Source of the DNA: VRUE01 sp963717375 | Lineage (GTDB): Bacteria > Actinomycetota > Thermoleophilia > Solirubrobacterales > 70-9 | NCBI GenBank assembly: GCA_963717375.1 | Contig: OY970329.1 | Coordinates: 372,001-436,000 of the forward strand | Direction: 5' to 3' | Length of the DNA stretch: 64,000 bases | In this document: in pieces, positions 18,738 through 27,771 of the stretch | Numbering within the stretch: position 1 is the first letter of the stretch | Layout of the letters: every line of letters starts with the position of its first letter | Notes under the pieces: generated by a model | What the model saw: the letters and a program-made list of their open reading frames with translations, nothing else | Databases searched by the model: none | Told to the model about the DNA's origin: nothing | Program-made: the position numbers and the translations under genes

Positions 18738-21700
18738 CTAAGCGGCCAGGGCGGCTGAGCCCAAGACGTGATCGAGCTCGCTCTGGAGCCGGCCCGAGGG
18801 GCGCACGCGGAAGCCCTCGCCGCACTGCAGCACCGTCGTCTCGCCGTTGCCGTTGCGGACGGTGAGGTGCACGTCGGTTTCGCCCTTGTGGTGCTCGAGC
18901 ACCGACTTCAATTCCTCCAGCAGCGAGTCGGACAGCGTGCCCGCGTCAACCGGAACCTCGAAGGGGCCGGTGTCGGCACTCGTCACGGTCGGGGCGGCGG
19001 CGATTTCCGCTGCGTCCGGTTCGAAGCGCTCCGCCTCCTGCACGACCAGCTTTGTCTCACCGCGGTCCTTGTGATCGAGGCGGCCGCGCACGACGACGAT
19101 CGCGTCGGGGGCGATCACCCCAGCGCTCTCAGCTTGATCGGCCTTGAAGACCAGCAGCTCGACCTGCCCCTCTACGTCGTCGAGGGTGGCGAACATCATC
19201 TGACTGCCGCTCTTGGTGCGGATCTTCTTGCAATCGGTGACGATGCCGCCGACGGTCACCCAGGAACCGTCCTGCTTCTTCGCCAGGTCAGCGAGGCTGC
19301 AATCGACGCGGGCACGCAATGCCCCCCGCACCTCGGTCAGCGGGTGCTCGGAGAGGTACGTGCCCAGCGTCTCCTTCTCCATCGCCAGTAGCTCGGCGCG
19401 CTCGAACTCCTCGGCCGAGATCGGCGGGCGGTGATGAGCCTGGGTGGCGTGAGCGCCGGCGCCGGCCTCGTCGCCGAAGTCGAAGATCGAGCCCTGGCCG
19501 AGCTGGGCGTCCTCCTGGGCCTTCTGGCCAGCGGACTGGGCGGCGGGCAGCGTCTCGAGCATGCCCTTGCGCGTGGCGCCGGTGGAATCGAGAGCGCCGC
19601 ACTTGATCAGGCATTCGATCGCGCGTTTGTTGACCGCGCGCGAGTCCACCCGCTCGCAGAAGTCCCAGATCGAGGCGATCGGCGTGTCCTCGCGGGCGCG
19701 CAGGATCGCCTCGACGGCGGCGTGGCCGACGTTCTTGACCGCGTCGAGGCCGAAGCGGATCGCCTTCTCGGAAACGACGAAGCTGTGGTCGGAGGAATTG
19801 ACGTCAGGCGGCAGCACGTCGATCCCCATCTCCTCGCAGCGGTTGACGAAGAAGGGCACCTTGTCCTTGGTGTTCATCACCGAGGAGATCACCGCCGCCA
19901 TGTACTCGGCCGGGTAGTTGGCCTTGAGGTAGGCGGTGCGGTAGGAGATCAATCCGTAGCAGGCGGCGTGGGACTTGTTGAACGAGTAGTCGGCGGCGGC
20001 TTCGTTCAGCTTCCAGAGGTCTTTGGCGACGTTGGGGGCGGTGTTCGATTCCGCCAGCCCCTGCATGAACTTGTCTTTCATCGTCGCCATCAGCTCGCGC
20101 TTCTTCTTGCCGATCGCCTTGCGCAGGTCGTCCGCCTGGGCGCCGGAGAAGCCCGCCATCTCGCGGGCGATCGCCATCAACTGCTCCTGGTAGACGACGC
20201 AGCCGTGGGTCTCCTCGGTGATCGCGCGCAGGCGCGGGTCCGGGTAGCGCACCGTCGAGGGGTCCTTCTTGCCCTTCGCGTAGGCGGGGATGTAGGCCAT
20301 CGCGCCGGGCCGGTACAGGGCGCCGAGCGCGACCAGGTCGGCGAACTCGGTCGGCCCGACCTTGCGCAGCGCGTCGCGCATCCCCTCCGACTCGAACTGG
20401 AAGACGCCGGTCGAGTCGCCCCGGGCGAGCATTTCGTAGGTCTTCGCGTCGTCGATCGGGATCGCCTCCATATCGACCTCCTCACCGCGCGAGCGGCGGA
20501 TGATGTCGATCGCGTCCTCGATCACGTCGAGGTTGCGCAGGCCGAGGAAGTCCATCTTCAGCAGCCCGATCTCCTCGATCGGCCCCATCGAGTACTGGGT
20601 GACGATCTTGTACTGGCGCTCCGCCTTGCCGCTGCCGTTGGTGGGAGCGGGAGCGGTCTTGTCCTCGGCCAGTTGCAGCGGCACCACCTCCTGCAGCGGG
20701 CGGTCGGCGATCACCACCGCGGCGGCGTGGATCGAGTTGTTGCGGATGATCCCCTCGAGGCCCTGGGCGACGTCGATGATCCGCTTCGCGTCGGGCTCCG
20801 CGTCGTAGGTCTTCTTCAGCTCCTGGCCCGACTTGAGGCACTCGGCGAAGGAGGGGCTGCGGCCCATGATTGGCTCCGGGATCTGCTTCGCAAGACGATC
20901 GCCGGCGCCGTAATCGAAGCCGAGCACGCGGGCGGCGTCGCGGGTTGCGGCGCGCGGCGCCATCTTGCCGAAGGTGATGATCTGGGCGACCGATTCGCGA
21001 CCGTACTTGTCGGCGACGTAGCGGATCATCCGCTCGCGACCGCGGACCGAGAAATCGATGTCGATATCGGGCATCGATTTGCGCCCGGGGTTGAGGAAGC
21101 GCTCGAAGAGCAGGTCTTCGGCCAGCGGGTCGATGTCGGTGATCGTCAGCGCGTAGGCGACGATCGAGCCCGCCGCCGAGCCGCGGCCGGGACCGACGGC
21201 GATGCCGTTGTCCTTGGCGTAGCGGACGAAGTCCCAGACGATCAGGAAGTAGGACGGGAAGCCCATCTCTTCGATCACCCCGAGCTCGAACTCCATCCGC
21301 TCGACCGCCTCGGCCGGGAGCGGGTCGCCGTAGCGCGCCCGCAGTCCCTCGGAGGCGATCCGCCGCAGCATCGCCTCCGGCTCCTCGCCGTCGGGCGTCG
21401 GGTAGCGCGGCAGCAGCAGCTTGCCCAGCTCGACCTCGGCGTTGCAGCGCTCGGCGATCTCCAGCGTCGTCGGTACCGCCTCCGGCCACTCGGCGAAGGA
21501 GGCCGCCATTTCCTCTGAGTCCTTGAGGTAGAACTCGTTGGTGTCGAAGCTCATCTTCGGCGCTTCCAGGGTCGACTTGGTCTGCACGCAGAGCAGCGCC
21601 GCGTGGTTGTCGAAGTCCTCGCGCCGCAGGTAGTGGACGTCGGCGGTGCCGACCAGCGGCCGGCCCAGCTCACGGGCGTAACGGACGATTCCCTCATTGG

Positions 21701-22262
21701 CCTTGTCCTGCTCGGGGATGCCGTTCTTCTGCACCTCGAAATAGACCTGCTCGGGACCGAAGGCCTGGATCAGATCGTCGAGGTGGGCGCGGGCATCATC
21801 GGGTCGCTCCTCGATCAGGCGGCGGCAGAAGCGCGACTGCAGGCAGCCGGTGAGGGCGATCACACCCTCGGAGTGCGCCGCCAGCATCTCCATGTCGACA
21901 TTGGCCTTTCCGCGCGAGAAGCCTTCGAGGAAGCCGGCCGAGGTGAGCTTGACCAGGTTGGCGAGGCCGGTGTCGGTTTCGGCCAAAAGGGTGAGGTGGT
22001 TGCGCTCGTACTTCGGTTTCTCTTTGAGCGTCTTAACGTCGTCGACGAAGTAGGCCTCAAAGCCGGCGATCGGCTTGATCCCGTGCTTCTTGCAGGCCTT
22101 GAAAAGGTCGACGGCGCCGTTCATCACGCCGTGGTCGGTCAGCCCCAGCGCCGGCTGACCCATCTCAGCCGCCCGGGCCGCCATCGCGTCGATCTTGCAG
22201 GCGCCATCGAGCAGCGAGTACTCGCTGTGGGCATGGAGATGGACGGCGGAGGCGCTACTCAC
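18738..22262 (-). CDS. dnaE: DNA polymerase III subunit alpha
   Basis: Replicative polymerase. 1174 residues, normal for DnaE. N-terminal PHP domain (VHLHAHSEYSLLDGACK, ALGLTDHGVMNGAVD); C-family palm with GRGSAAGSIVAYAL, the catalytic aspartates in MPDIDIDFSVRGRE, and later GVFQFESEGM; fingers with KKKRELMATMKDKF. The C-terminal OB-fold (WVTVGGIVTDCKKIRTKSG) precedes a variable tail. Minus-strand neighbours on both sides. Confidence 0.97.
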   Translation of the reverse strand: MSSASAVHLHAHSEYSLLDGACKIDAMAARAAEMGQPALGLTDHGVMNGAVDLFKACKKHGIKPIAGFEAYFVDDVKTLKEKPKYERNHLTLLAETDTGLANLVKLTSAGFLEGFSRGKANVDMEMLAAHSEGVIALTGCLQSRFCRRLIEERPDDARAHLDDLIQAFGPEQVYFEVQKNGIPEQDKANEGIVRYARELGRPLVGTADVHYLRREDFDNHAALLCVQTKSTLEAPKMSFDTNEFYLKDSEEMAASFAEWPEAVPTTLEIAERCNAEVELGKLLLPRYPTPDGEEPEAMLRRIASEGLRARYGDPLPAEAVERMEFELGVIEEMGFPSYFLIVWDFVRYAKDNGIAVGPGRGSAAGSIVAYALTITDIDPLAEDLLFERFLNPGRKSMPDIDIDFSVRGRERMIRYVADKYGRESVAQIITFGKMAPRAATRDAARVLGFDYGAGDRLAKQIPEPIMGRSPSFAECLKSGQELKKTYDAEPDAKRIIDVAQGLEGIIRNNSIHAAAVVIADRPLQEVVPLQLAEDKTAPAPTNGSGKAERQYKIVTQYSMGPIEEIGLLKMDFLGLRNLDVIEDAIDIIRRSRGEEVDMEAIPIDDAKTYEMLARGDSTGVFQFESEGMRDALRKVGPTEFADLVALGALYRPGAMAYIPAYAKGKKDPSTVRYPDPRLRAITEETHGCVVYQEQLMAIAREMAGFSGAQADDLRKAIGKKKRELMATMKDKFMQGLAESNTAPNVAKDLWKLNEAAADYSFNKSHAACYGLISYRTAYLKANYPAEYMAAVISSVMNTKDKVPFFVNRCEEMGIDVLPPDVNSSDHSFVVSEKAIRFGLDAVKNVGHAAVEAILRAREDTPIASIWDFCERVDSRAVNKRAIECLIKCGALDSTGATRKGMLETLPAAQSAGQKAQEDAQLGQGSIFDFGDEAGAGAHATQAHHRPPISAEEFERAELLAMEKETLGTYLSEHPLTEVRGALRARVDCSLADLAKKQDGSWVTVGGIVTDCKKIRTKSGSQMMFATLDDVEGQVELLVFKADQAESAGVIAPDAIVVVRGRLDHKDRGETKLVVQEAERFEPDAAEIAAAPTVTSADTGPFEVPVDAGTLSDSLLEELKSVLEHHKGETDVHLTVRNGNGETTVLQCGEGFRVRPSGRLQSELDHVLGSAALAA

Positions 22263-22347
22263 GGGCAGCGCCGATCATGTCAATCAGCTCAGATGGAGCG
22301 AGCTACTTTTGCGCGTCTTCCGCGCACCTTCCGCGTGTATTTCCGCG

Positions 22348-23382
22348 TTAGCCGCAGACCCAAGCGCCAGGACCGGAGTCGGCCCAGATTTCGGAGGCGA
22401 TCTGGTCCTGTTCGGCCTTGGGGGCGTTTTGGGGTTCGCCCTGGCCGCCGTAGAGTTCCCAGGTCGAGGGGAGGATCTGGTAGGCGCCGCCGGCGCCGCT
22501 GGAGGCGTTGACCGCGCCGTAGTTGCCACCCGACTCGCACATCACGATGTAGGCGGGGATGGAAAAGGGGCCGCCGAGCCAGCGTTCGACTTCGTCTTCG
22601 GCTTCGGCGGCGCTGATCCGTTCGGCTTCGGCGACCTTGGCTGCCTCGATGTCCTTGACCCAGCCGCCGATCTGCGACTTCAGCGAGGCGAGCGAGGCGG
22701 AACGGGCGGCGGCAACCGAGTGCAGTTGCGCGGCCGCGACTTCGGCGTTCTGCTTCACCGAGGCGATTTCCGAGCGGGCCGCAGCGAGCCGTTCGTCATA
22801 GGCGTCGGCTTTCGCTTTCAGCGCCGCGACCAGCTTCAGCTCATGGGTGACCGAGCGCCGCACCTGCGCGACCCGCAACGCCAGGTCGGAGTCGGACTGC
22901 TCGATCCGGTCGAGGTATTCGGTCCTCGCCGCCAGCTCTTCGAAATCGCTCGAGGCGAGGATCACGCTGGCCGTGCTCGGCGAGCCGCTCTCGTAGATCG
23001 CGACGAGGCGCTGTGAGAGAACGCCGCGGGCGCGGCGCAGGCGCTTCTTCTCGGCGGCGAGATGACGCTGGGTGGCCTCGACTTCGCCGGCGAGCCGCGC
23101 CGCCCGTTCTTCGCCGTGGGCGAGCAGGCCGGTGAGCTTTTCTTCGCGGGCGCTTGCCGCCGCGGCCTCTTCCTGGGCCGCCGCGAGTTCGGCCTGAGCG
23201 GCCTGCAGCTTTGACGCGAGCGAGCCGGCTTCGTTCTGCGCCGCCGCGACCTTCGCCTGCAGGCTGTCGATGTTCGCGCCGTCGGCGGTAGCGGCCAGCA
23301 GCAGTGCCGAGACCAGCAACGCAAGGGAGAGGATGGCGAGGCGGCCGTGGCCACCTGCCTTTGTCGCGATGGACCGCGCCAC
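22348..23382 (-). CDS. Secreted coiled-coil protein with C-terminal Rpf/transglycosylase-like domain
   Basis: 344 residues. A signal peptide (RLAILSLALLVSALLLAATADG) precedes a long coiled coil at about 40-245 (AAAQNEAGSLASKLQAAQAEL and so on). The C-terminal ~80 residues contain AYIVMCESGGNYGAVNASSG and GAYQILPSTWELYGG, the catalytic Glu/fold signature of lysozyme-like resuscitation-promoting factors, ending in WVCG with a Cys that could pair with the one beside the Glu. Probably a cell-wall remodelling enzyme, with the coiled coil as regulator, as in CwlO/RipC-like proteins. Confidence 0.85.
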   Translation of the reverse strand: MARSIATKAGGHGRLAILSLALLVSALLLAATADGANIDSLQAKVAAAQNEAGSLASKLQAAQAELAAAQEEAAAASAREEKLTGLLAHGEERAARLAGEVEATQRHLAAEKKRLRRARGVLSQRLVAIYESGSPSTASVILASSDFEELAARTEYLDRIEQSDSDLALRVAQVRRSVTHELKLVAALKAKADAYDERLAAARSEIASVKQNAEVAAAQLHSVAAARSASLASLKSQIGGWVKDIEAAKVAEAERISAAEAEDEVERWLGGPFSIPAYIVMCESGGNYGAVNASSGAGGAYQILPSTWELYGGQGEPQNAPKAEQDQIASEIWADSGPGAWVCG

Positions 23383-23460
23383 GAAGGAAGCGAGGCTAGC
23401 GGACTTTGTTAGCGACTCCTCACAAGTTGTCGATAACCCGCAACGGATCTTGCGAGGCGA

Positions 23461-23616
23461 TCAGCCCTCGGGGACGTTGCGGCTCGCCAGGTAGGCGGCG
23501 ATCGCGATCGCGCCGACGGCCACGCCGGCGCCGATGCGGATCTGGCGGCGGTAGCGGCGGCGAACGTACTTGACCGAGAAGCGGATCGCGGCCTTGCCGA
23601 GCTTGTCGTAGGTCAT
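23461..23616 (-). CDS. Small basic membrane protein
   Basis: 51 residues from an ATG at 23614-23616, which overlaps the argG stop by 4 bases and has GGGAGAG upstream. A basic N-terminal half (VKYVRRRYRRQIR) is followed by one membrane segment (AGVAVGAIAIAAYLAS). No known family; positional coupling to argG is the main evidence that it is real. Confidence 0.55.
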   Translation of the reverse strand: MTYDKLGKAAIRFSVKYVRRRYRRQIRIGAGVAVGAIAIAAYLASRNVPEG

Positions 23617-24887
23617 TGCTCTCCCTCCCCGCGCTGGCGGATCCGGTGCGCCATCCGCGATTGCAGTGACCAGAGCTCGATGAAGCCAGGCGACGCGGTC
23701 TGCGAGAAAAGCCCACCCGACTCGGCGAAGGAGGCGAGGTCGGCGTCGTAGACCGCGTTGGGAGAGGAGCGGGTGACGACCCGGGCGCTGCCCTTGAAGA
23801 GCTTGAGGCCGATCGTGCCGGTGACCTGGGCGTTGACGGCGTCCATGTAAGCGTCGAGGTCGGTGCGCAGCGGCTCCCACCAGAGCCCGGCGTAGACGAG
23901 GTAGGCCCACTTCTTGTCGAGGTCGGGCTTGAGCTGGTTCTGGTGGATCGTGCCGACCAGCTTCTCGAGCTCCTGATGGGCGGTGAGCAGGATCGCCGCC
24001 GCCGGCGCCTCGTAGATGTCGCGGACCTTGAGCCCAACGATGCGGTCCTCGATGTGGTCGACGATGCCGACCCCATGCCGGCAGCCGATCTCCGCCGCAC
24101 CTTCGATCAGGTCGACCAGGCCCAGCCGCTCGCCATTGAGGGCGACGGGGACGCCCGCCTCGAACTCGACCGTGACGGTCTCGGCCTCGTCGGGCGCCAG
24201 CTCGGGGCGGGTGACCAGCTGGAAGACGTCGTCCTCGGGCGCGTGGTCGAGGTCCTCGATCCAGCGACCCTCCGAGGAGCGGCCCCAGAGGTTGTCGTCG
24301 ATCGAGTAGGGCGTCACCTCGGCGCCGCCCTTGATCGGAATGTCGTGCTCGCGGGCGTAGGCGATCTCCTCCTCGCGGCCCATCTGCCAAGAGCGCACCG
24401 GCGCGATCGTCTTCAGCTCCGGGGCAAGCGTGGCCACCGTCGCCTCGATCCGCACCTGGTCGTTGCCCTTGCCGGTGCAGCCGTGGGCGATCGTGTCGCA
24501 GCCGCTCTGGCGCGCGTAGTCAACCGCGAGCTTGGCGATCAGCGGCCGCCCCAGCGCGGTGAAGAGCGGGTAGCCGCCGCCGTAGAGCGCGTTGGCCTTG
24601 ATCGCCGGCAGGACGTAGGAGGCGGCAAACTCTTCGCGGGCGTCGACAACGTGGCACTCGAGCGCGCCGAGGCGCTTCGCCTTGTCCTCGATCACCGCGT
24701 AGTCCTCGCCGGGCTGGCCCAAGTTGACGGTCAGGCAGACGACCTCGGCGTCGTAGAAGTCCTGGATCCACTTCAGCATCACGCTGGTGTCGAGGCCGCC
24801 CGAGTAGAGCAGCAGCACGCGCCGGACCTCGGCCGGGTCGGCCTCATAGGAGGCCGTGCGGATCTGTGCGGGAGAGTCGGGGGTCAC
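23613..24887 (-). CDS. argG: Argininosuccinate synthase
   Basis: Condenses citrulline and aspartate, ATP-dependent. 424 residues. N-terminal ATP-binding P-loop-like VLLLYSGGLDTSVMLKWI, then CLTVNLGQPGED, and HGCTGKGNDQVRIE (citrulline/aspartate site). GTG start directly follows the TAA of the Thr-rich membrane protein. It is separated from argD by two non-arginine genes although all are on the same strand. Confidence 0.97.
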   Translation of the reverse strand: MTPDSPAQIRTASYEADPAEVRRVLLLYSGGLDTSVMLKWIQDFYDAEVVCLTVNLGQPGEDYAVIEDKAKRLGALECHVVDAREEFAASYVLPAIKANALYGGGYPLFTALGRPLIAKLAVDYARQSGCDTIAHGCTGKGNDQVRIEATVATLAPELKTIAPVRSWQMGREEEIAYAREHDIPIKGGAEVTPYSIDDNLWGRSSEGRWIEDLDHAPEDDVFQLVTRPELAPDEAETVTVEFEAGVPVALNGERLGLVDLIEGAAEIGCRHGVGIVDHIEDRIVGLKVRDIYEAPAAAILLTAHQELEKLVGTIHQNQLKPDLDKKWAYLVYAGLWWEPLRTDLDAYMDAVNAQVTGTIGLKLFKGSARVVTRSSPNAVYDADLASFAESGGLFSQTASPGFIELWSLQSRMAHRIRQRGEGEQ

Positions 24888-25241
24888 TTATGGGGCGCCG
24901 ATGCCGCCGCTGCCGTTTTCTTCTTCGCTGGGCGGCGTGGTGGTGGTCGTTTCGGTCGGCGTCGTCGTCGTTTCCGACGTCGTCGTCGTTTCGGCCGGGG
25001 TTGAAGTGGTGGTCTCGGTGGTCGAGCCGGTCGTCGTCTCGGTGGTCGAGCCGGTTTCGGTTGGGACCGTGGTCACGGTCGAAGTGGAGGTCGTGCCGCT
25101 ATCGCCGCTATTGGCAATCACGACAACAGCGAGCACCAGGCCGACGATGACGGCAATCAGCGCGGCGACGAGCAGGCGCATGTTGCCGTGCGGTTTGTGC
25201 TCATCGGGCTGGCGCATCATCCGGGTCGGGTCCTCGTGCAT
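24888..25241 (-). CDS. Membrane protein with Thr-rich extracellular tail
   Basis: 117 residues: cytoplasmic N-terminus of about 20, one membrane helix (LLVAALIAVIVGLVLAVVVIA) and a tail of about 65 residues almost made of Thr, Ser, Glu and Pro repeats. Probably an exported, possibly glycosylated single-pass protein of unknown role. Its stop abuts the argG GTG start. Confidence 0.6.
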   Translation of the reverse strand: MHEDPTRMMRQPDEHKPHGNMRLLVAALIAVIVGLVLAVVVIANSGDSGTTSTSTVTTVPTETGSTTETTTGSTTETTTSTPAETTTTSETTTTPTETTTTTPPSEEENGSGGIGAP

Positions 25242-25243
25242 GC

Positions 25244-25687
25244 CTACTCCTCGGGTCCGAGTATCGCGTCGAGTATCTCGTCGGTGTCTTCAATCTCAAA
25301 GGCGCTGCGAAGTCGCTGTTCGATCTCGGCGCGGCTGCTGCCGGATACGGCCATCTGGGTGGCGAGCAGGCGGGCGCCAGCAGCACTCGAGCGGCGACCC
25401 GGGGCGGGTGCCGGCTCGGCTTCCGGCTCGACCGGCCTCAGGTGGGACTCGCGGCGCGGCGCGGCCTGGATCTGTGGGTCGAGCTCGTCGGCAAGGGCGC
25501 GCAGGCGCTCGGCGATGAGCCGGTCGGCGCGGGCACCGGCCTCCTGGAGCTGGCGGCGGGCCTGCTCCTCGGCGTCGTCGATCACTTTCGAAGCGGCCTG
25601 CTCGGCAGCCTCGACGATCGCCGCCAGGCGCTCGGCCGTGCTGCTGGTCAGCGCGCGCGGCTCCGGTGGTCGCTTCTCCGAGCTCAT
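25244..25687 (-). CDS. Coiled-coil protein of unknown function
   Basis: 147 residues. Residues about 18-75 form an amphipathic coiled coil (AERLAAIVEAAEQAASKVID and following) and the last third has SRAEIEQRLRSAFEIEDTDE, resembling the C-terminal part of actinobacterial hypothetical coiled-coil proteins. No domain assigned. The ATG lies 2 bases inside the argD stop region (4-base overlap), so it is translated with argD. Confidence 0.6.
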   Translation of the reverse strand: MSSEKRPPEPRALTSSTAERLAAIVEAAEQAASKVIDDAEEQARRQLQEAGARADRLIAERLRALADELDPQIQAAPRRESHLRPVEPEAEPAPAPGRRSSAAGARLLATQMAVSGSSRAEIEQRLRSAFEIEDTDEILDAILGPEE

Positions 25688-26874
25688 TGGGCCGCGTAGC
25701 TTAGGAGTGCGCCGGCGATCGCGCCAACGGCCCGTTCGATCTGGGCCGAATCGACCGTCAACGGCGGCAATAGGCGCAGCGTTCCCGGCTCCGGCACGTT
25801 GACGATCAGGCCGTCCTCGAGCAGGTTGGCGCCAAGCGTCGTGGCGTCGATTCCCTCCTTGAGGCCGACCCCCGCCATCAGACCGCGACCGCGCACCTCG
25901 CGCACGCCGTCGAGGGCGAGCAGACCGTCGCGCAGCTGGGCGCCGCGCTCACGCACGCTGCGCAGCAGCGCCGCGTCATCGACGATCTCGAGCACGGCCA
26001 GCGCCGCGGCGCTGGCCACCGGACCGGCGGCAAAGGTCGAGCCGTGGTCGCCCGGCTCCAGCACTTCGCCGGCCTCGGGGGTCGTCAGGCAGGCCCCGAT
26101 CGGCATCCCGCCCCCCAGCGCCTTAGCGCTGGTGAGCACGTCCGGGCGCACCGGGGTCTGCTCATACGCCCAGAGGGACCCAGTCCTCCCCATCCCGGTC
26201 TGGATCTCATCGAAGATCAGCAGCGCGCCGGCCTCATCGCAGGCCTGGCGCGCGGCGAGCAGCGCCTCGTCGCTCAACGGGTAGATGCCGGCCTCGCCCT
26301 GAATCGGCTCGATCAGGACCGCGGCGGTGTTCTCGCCGACGGCGGCGCGCAACGCCTCCGCGTCGTTCAGCGGCACCGAGCGGAAACCGGGCAGCATCGG
26401 CGCCAGGGCGGGATTGGCGGCAAGCGCCGGAGTCGCCGAGAGAGAGCCATATGTTCGGCCGTGGAAGTCGCGCTCGAAGCTGACGATCTCCGGCGCCTCG
26501 ATCCCGCGCCGGTGGGCGTGCTTGCGGGCGATCTTGATCGCGCACTCGTTGGCCTCGGTGCCGGAGTTGGAGAAGAAGACGCGGCCACCGAGGCTGGACT
26601 CCGAGAGACGCTCGGCGAGGCGCACCATCGGCTCGGTGTAGAAGAGGTTGGAGGTGTGCATCAGCCGGCCCGCCTGCTCGCGCACCGCCTCGACCACGTC
26701 GGGGTTGCAGTGGCCGACCGAGCAGACCGAGATTCCGGCGAGGAAGTCGAGGTACTCGCGACCCTCAGCGTCCCAGAGCAGGGAGCCCTCGCCGCGGACG
26801 AACTCGACCGGCGCCCGCTTGTAAGTGCGCATCAGGTAGCGCTCCTCGAGGGCCTGGAGGTCGGTCAGGTTCAT
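25684..26874 (-). CDS. argD: Acetylornithine aminotransferase
   Basis: PLP-dependent transamination of N-acetylglutamate semialdehyde. 396 residues, class III aminotransferase: FSNSGTEANECAIKIARKH, LLIFDEIQTGMGRTG, and the PLP Lys in TSAKALGGGMPIGA. Part of the contiguous argC-argJ-argB-argD run; overlaps argB by 4 bases. Confidence 0.96.
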   Translation of the reverse strand: MNLTDLQALEERYLMRTYKRAPVEFVRGEGSLLWDAEGREYLDFLAGISVCSVGHCNPDVVEAVREQAGRLMHTSNLFYTEPMVRLAERLSESSLGGRVFFSNSGTEANECAIKIARKHAHRRGIEAPEIVSFERDFHGRTYGSLSATPALAANPALAPMLPGFRSVPLNDAEALRAAVGENTAAVLIEPIQGEAGIYPLSDEALLAARQACDEAGALLIFDEIQTGMGRTGSLWAYEQTPVRPDVLTSAKALGGGMPIGACLTTPEAGEVLEPGDHGSTFAAGPVASAAALAVLEIVDDAALLRSVRERGAQLRDGLLALDGVREVRGRGLMAGVGLKEGIDATTLGANLLEDGLIVNVPEPGTLRLLPPLTVDSAQIERAVGAIAGALLSYAAQ

Positions 26875-27740
26875 GGCGTCACCATCGTGCCGATGCCGGC
26901 GTCGGTGAAGAGCTCAAGCAGCAGCGAGTGCGGCTTGCGGCCGTCGATGATGTGGGCCGACTGGGCGCCGCCACGGATCGCGTCGACGCAGGCGCCGAGC
27001 TTCGGCCGCATGCCACCGTCGATCGACGGCAGCCGCTCCTCAACCTCGTCGACCGTGGCGCGGGAGATCAATGAATTCTCGTCGGCCGCGTCGGCGCGCC
27101 AGCCCTCGACGTCGGTGAGGAAGATCGCCTTGTAGGCGCCGAGCGCGGCGGCGACCTTGCCCGCGGCCTCGTCGGCGTTGACGTTGTAGGACTGGCCACT
27201 GCGGTCCGAGGCCGAGGAGGCGATTACCGGGATGTAGTCGACGGCGATGTGGTTGAGCACGTCGACGTCGACCCGCTCGATCGAGCCGACGAAGCCGACC
27301 TGCTCGGCGTTGGCGACCGGGGTCACCTCGAACATCGCGCCGTCCTCGCCAGAGAGGCCGACCGCTTGCTGGCCGTGACGGTTGAGCCGCTGCACGATGT
27401 CGGAGTTGAGCTTGCCGAGCAGGACCATCTTCGCCACCTCGACCGTCTCGGCGTCGGAGACGCGCAGGCCCTCGTGGAAGCGGACCTCCATGCCGAGCCG
27501 GTCCATGTACTCGGTGATCTCGGGACCACCGCCGTGGACCACGATCGGGTTGAGCCCGACGTACTTGAGCAGGACGACGTCGGTGGCGAAGGCCTCGCGC
27601 AGCTCCTCCTCGCGCATCGCAGCGCCGCCGTACTTGATCACCACGGTGCGGCCGTGGAACTCGCGGATGTAGGGCAGCGCCTCCATCAGCGTCTCGACGC
27701 TGACTCCGGCCGCCCGCGATTGCGGCGCCTGCTCGGTCAT
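26871..27740 (-). CDS. argB: Acetylglutamate kinase
   Basis: Phosphorylates N-acetylglutamate, usually the arginine-regulated step. 289 residues. Phosphate-binding VVIKYGGAAM, substrate site VVHGGGPEITEYMDRLGMEVRF, DRSGQSYNVNADEAAGKVAA, and FLTDVEGW. Lies between argJ (31 bases away) and argD. Confidence 0.96.
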   Translation of the reverse strand: MTEQAPQSRAAGVSVETLMEALPYIREFHGRTVVIKYGGAAMREEELREAFATDVVLLKYVGLNPIVVHGGGPEITEYMDRLGMEVRFHEGLRVSDAETVEVAKMVLLGKLNSDIVQRLNRHGQQAVGLSGEDGAMFEVTPVANAEQVGFVGSIERVDVDVLNHIAVDYIPVIASSASDRSGQSYNVNADEAAGKVAAALGAYKAIFLTDVEGWRADAADENSLISRATVDEVEERLPSIDGGMRPKLGACVDAIRGGAQSAHIIDGRKPHSLLLELFTDAGIGTMVTP

Positions 27741-27771
27741 CGCTGCCCCCTCTCGTCACCTATGTAGTGGT

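Noticed and set aside
19431..21518. Long plus-strand open frame of 695 codons opposite dnaE
   Set aside because: Shadow of dnaE in very GC-rich DNA; composition is Arg/Val/Gly-rich with no motifs.
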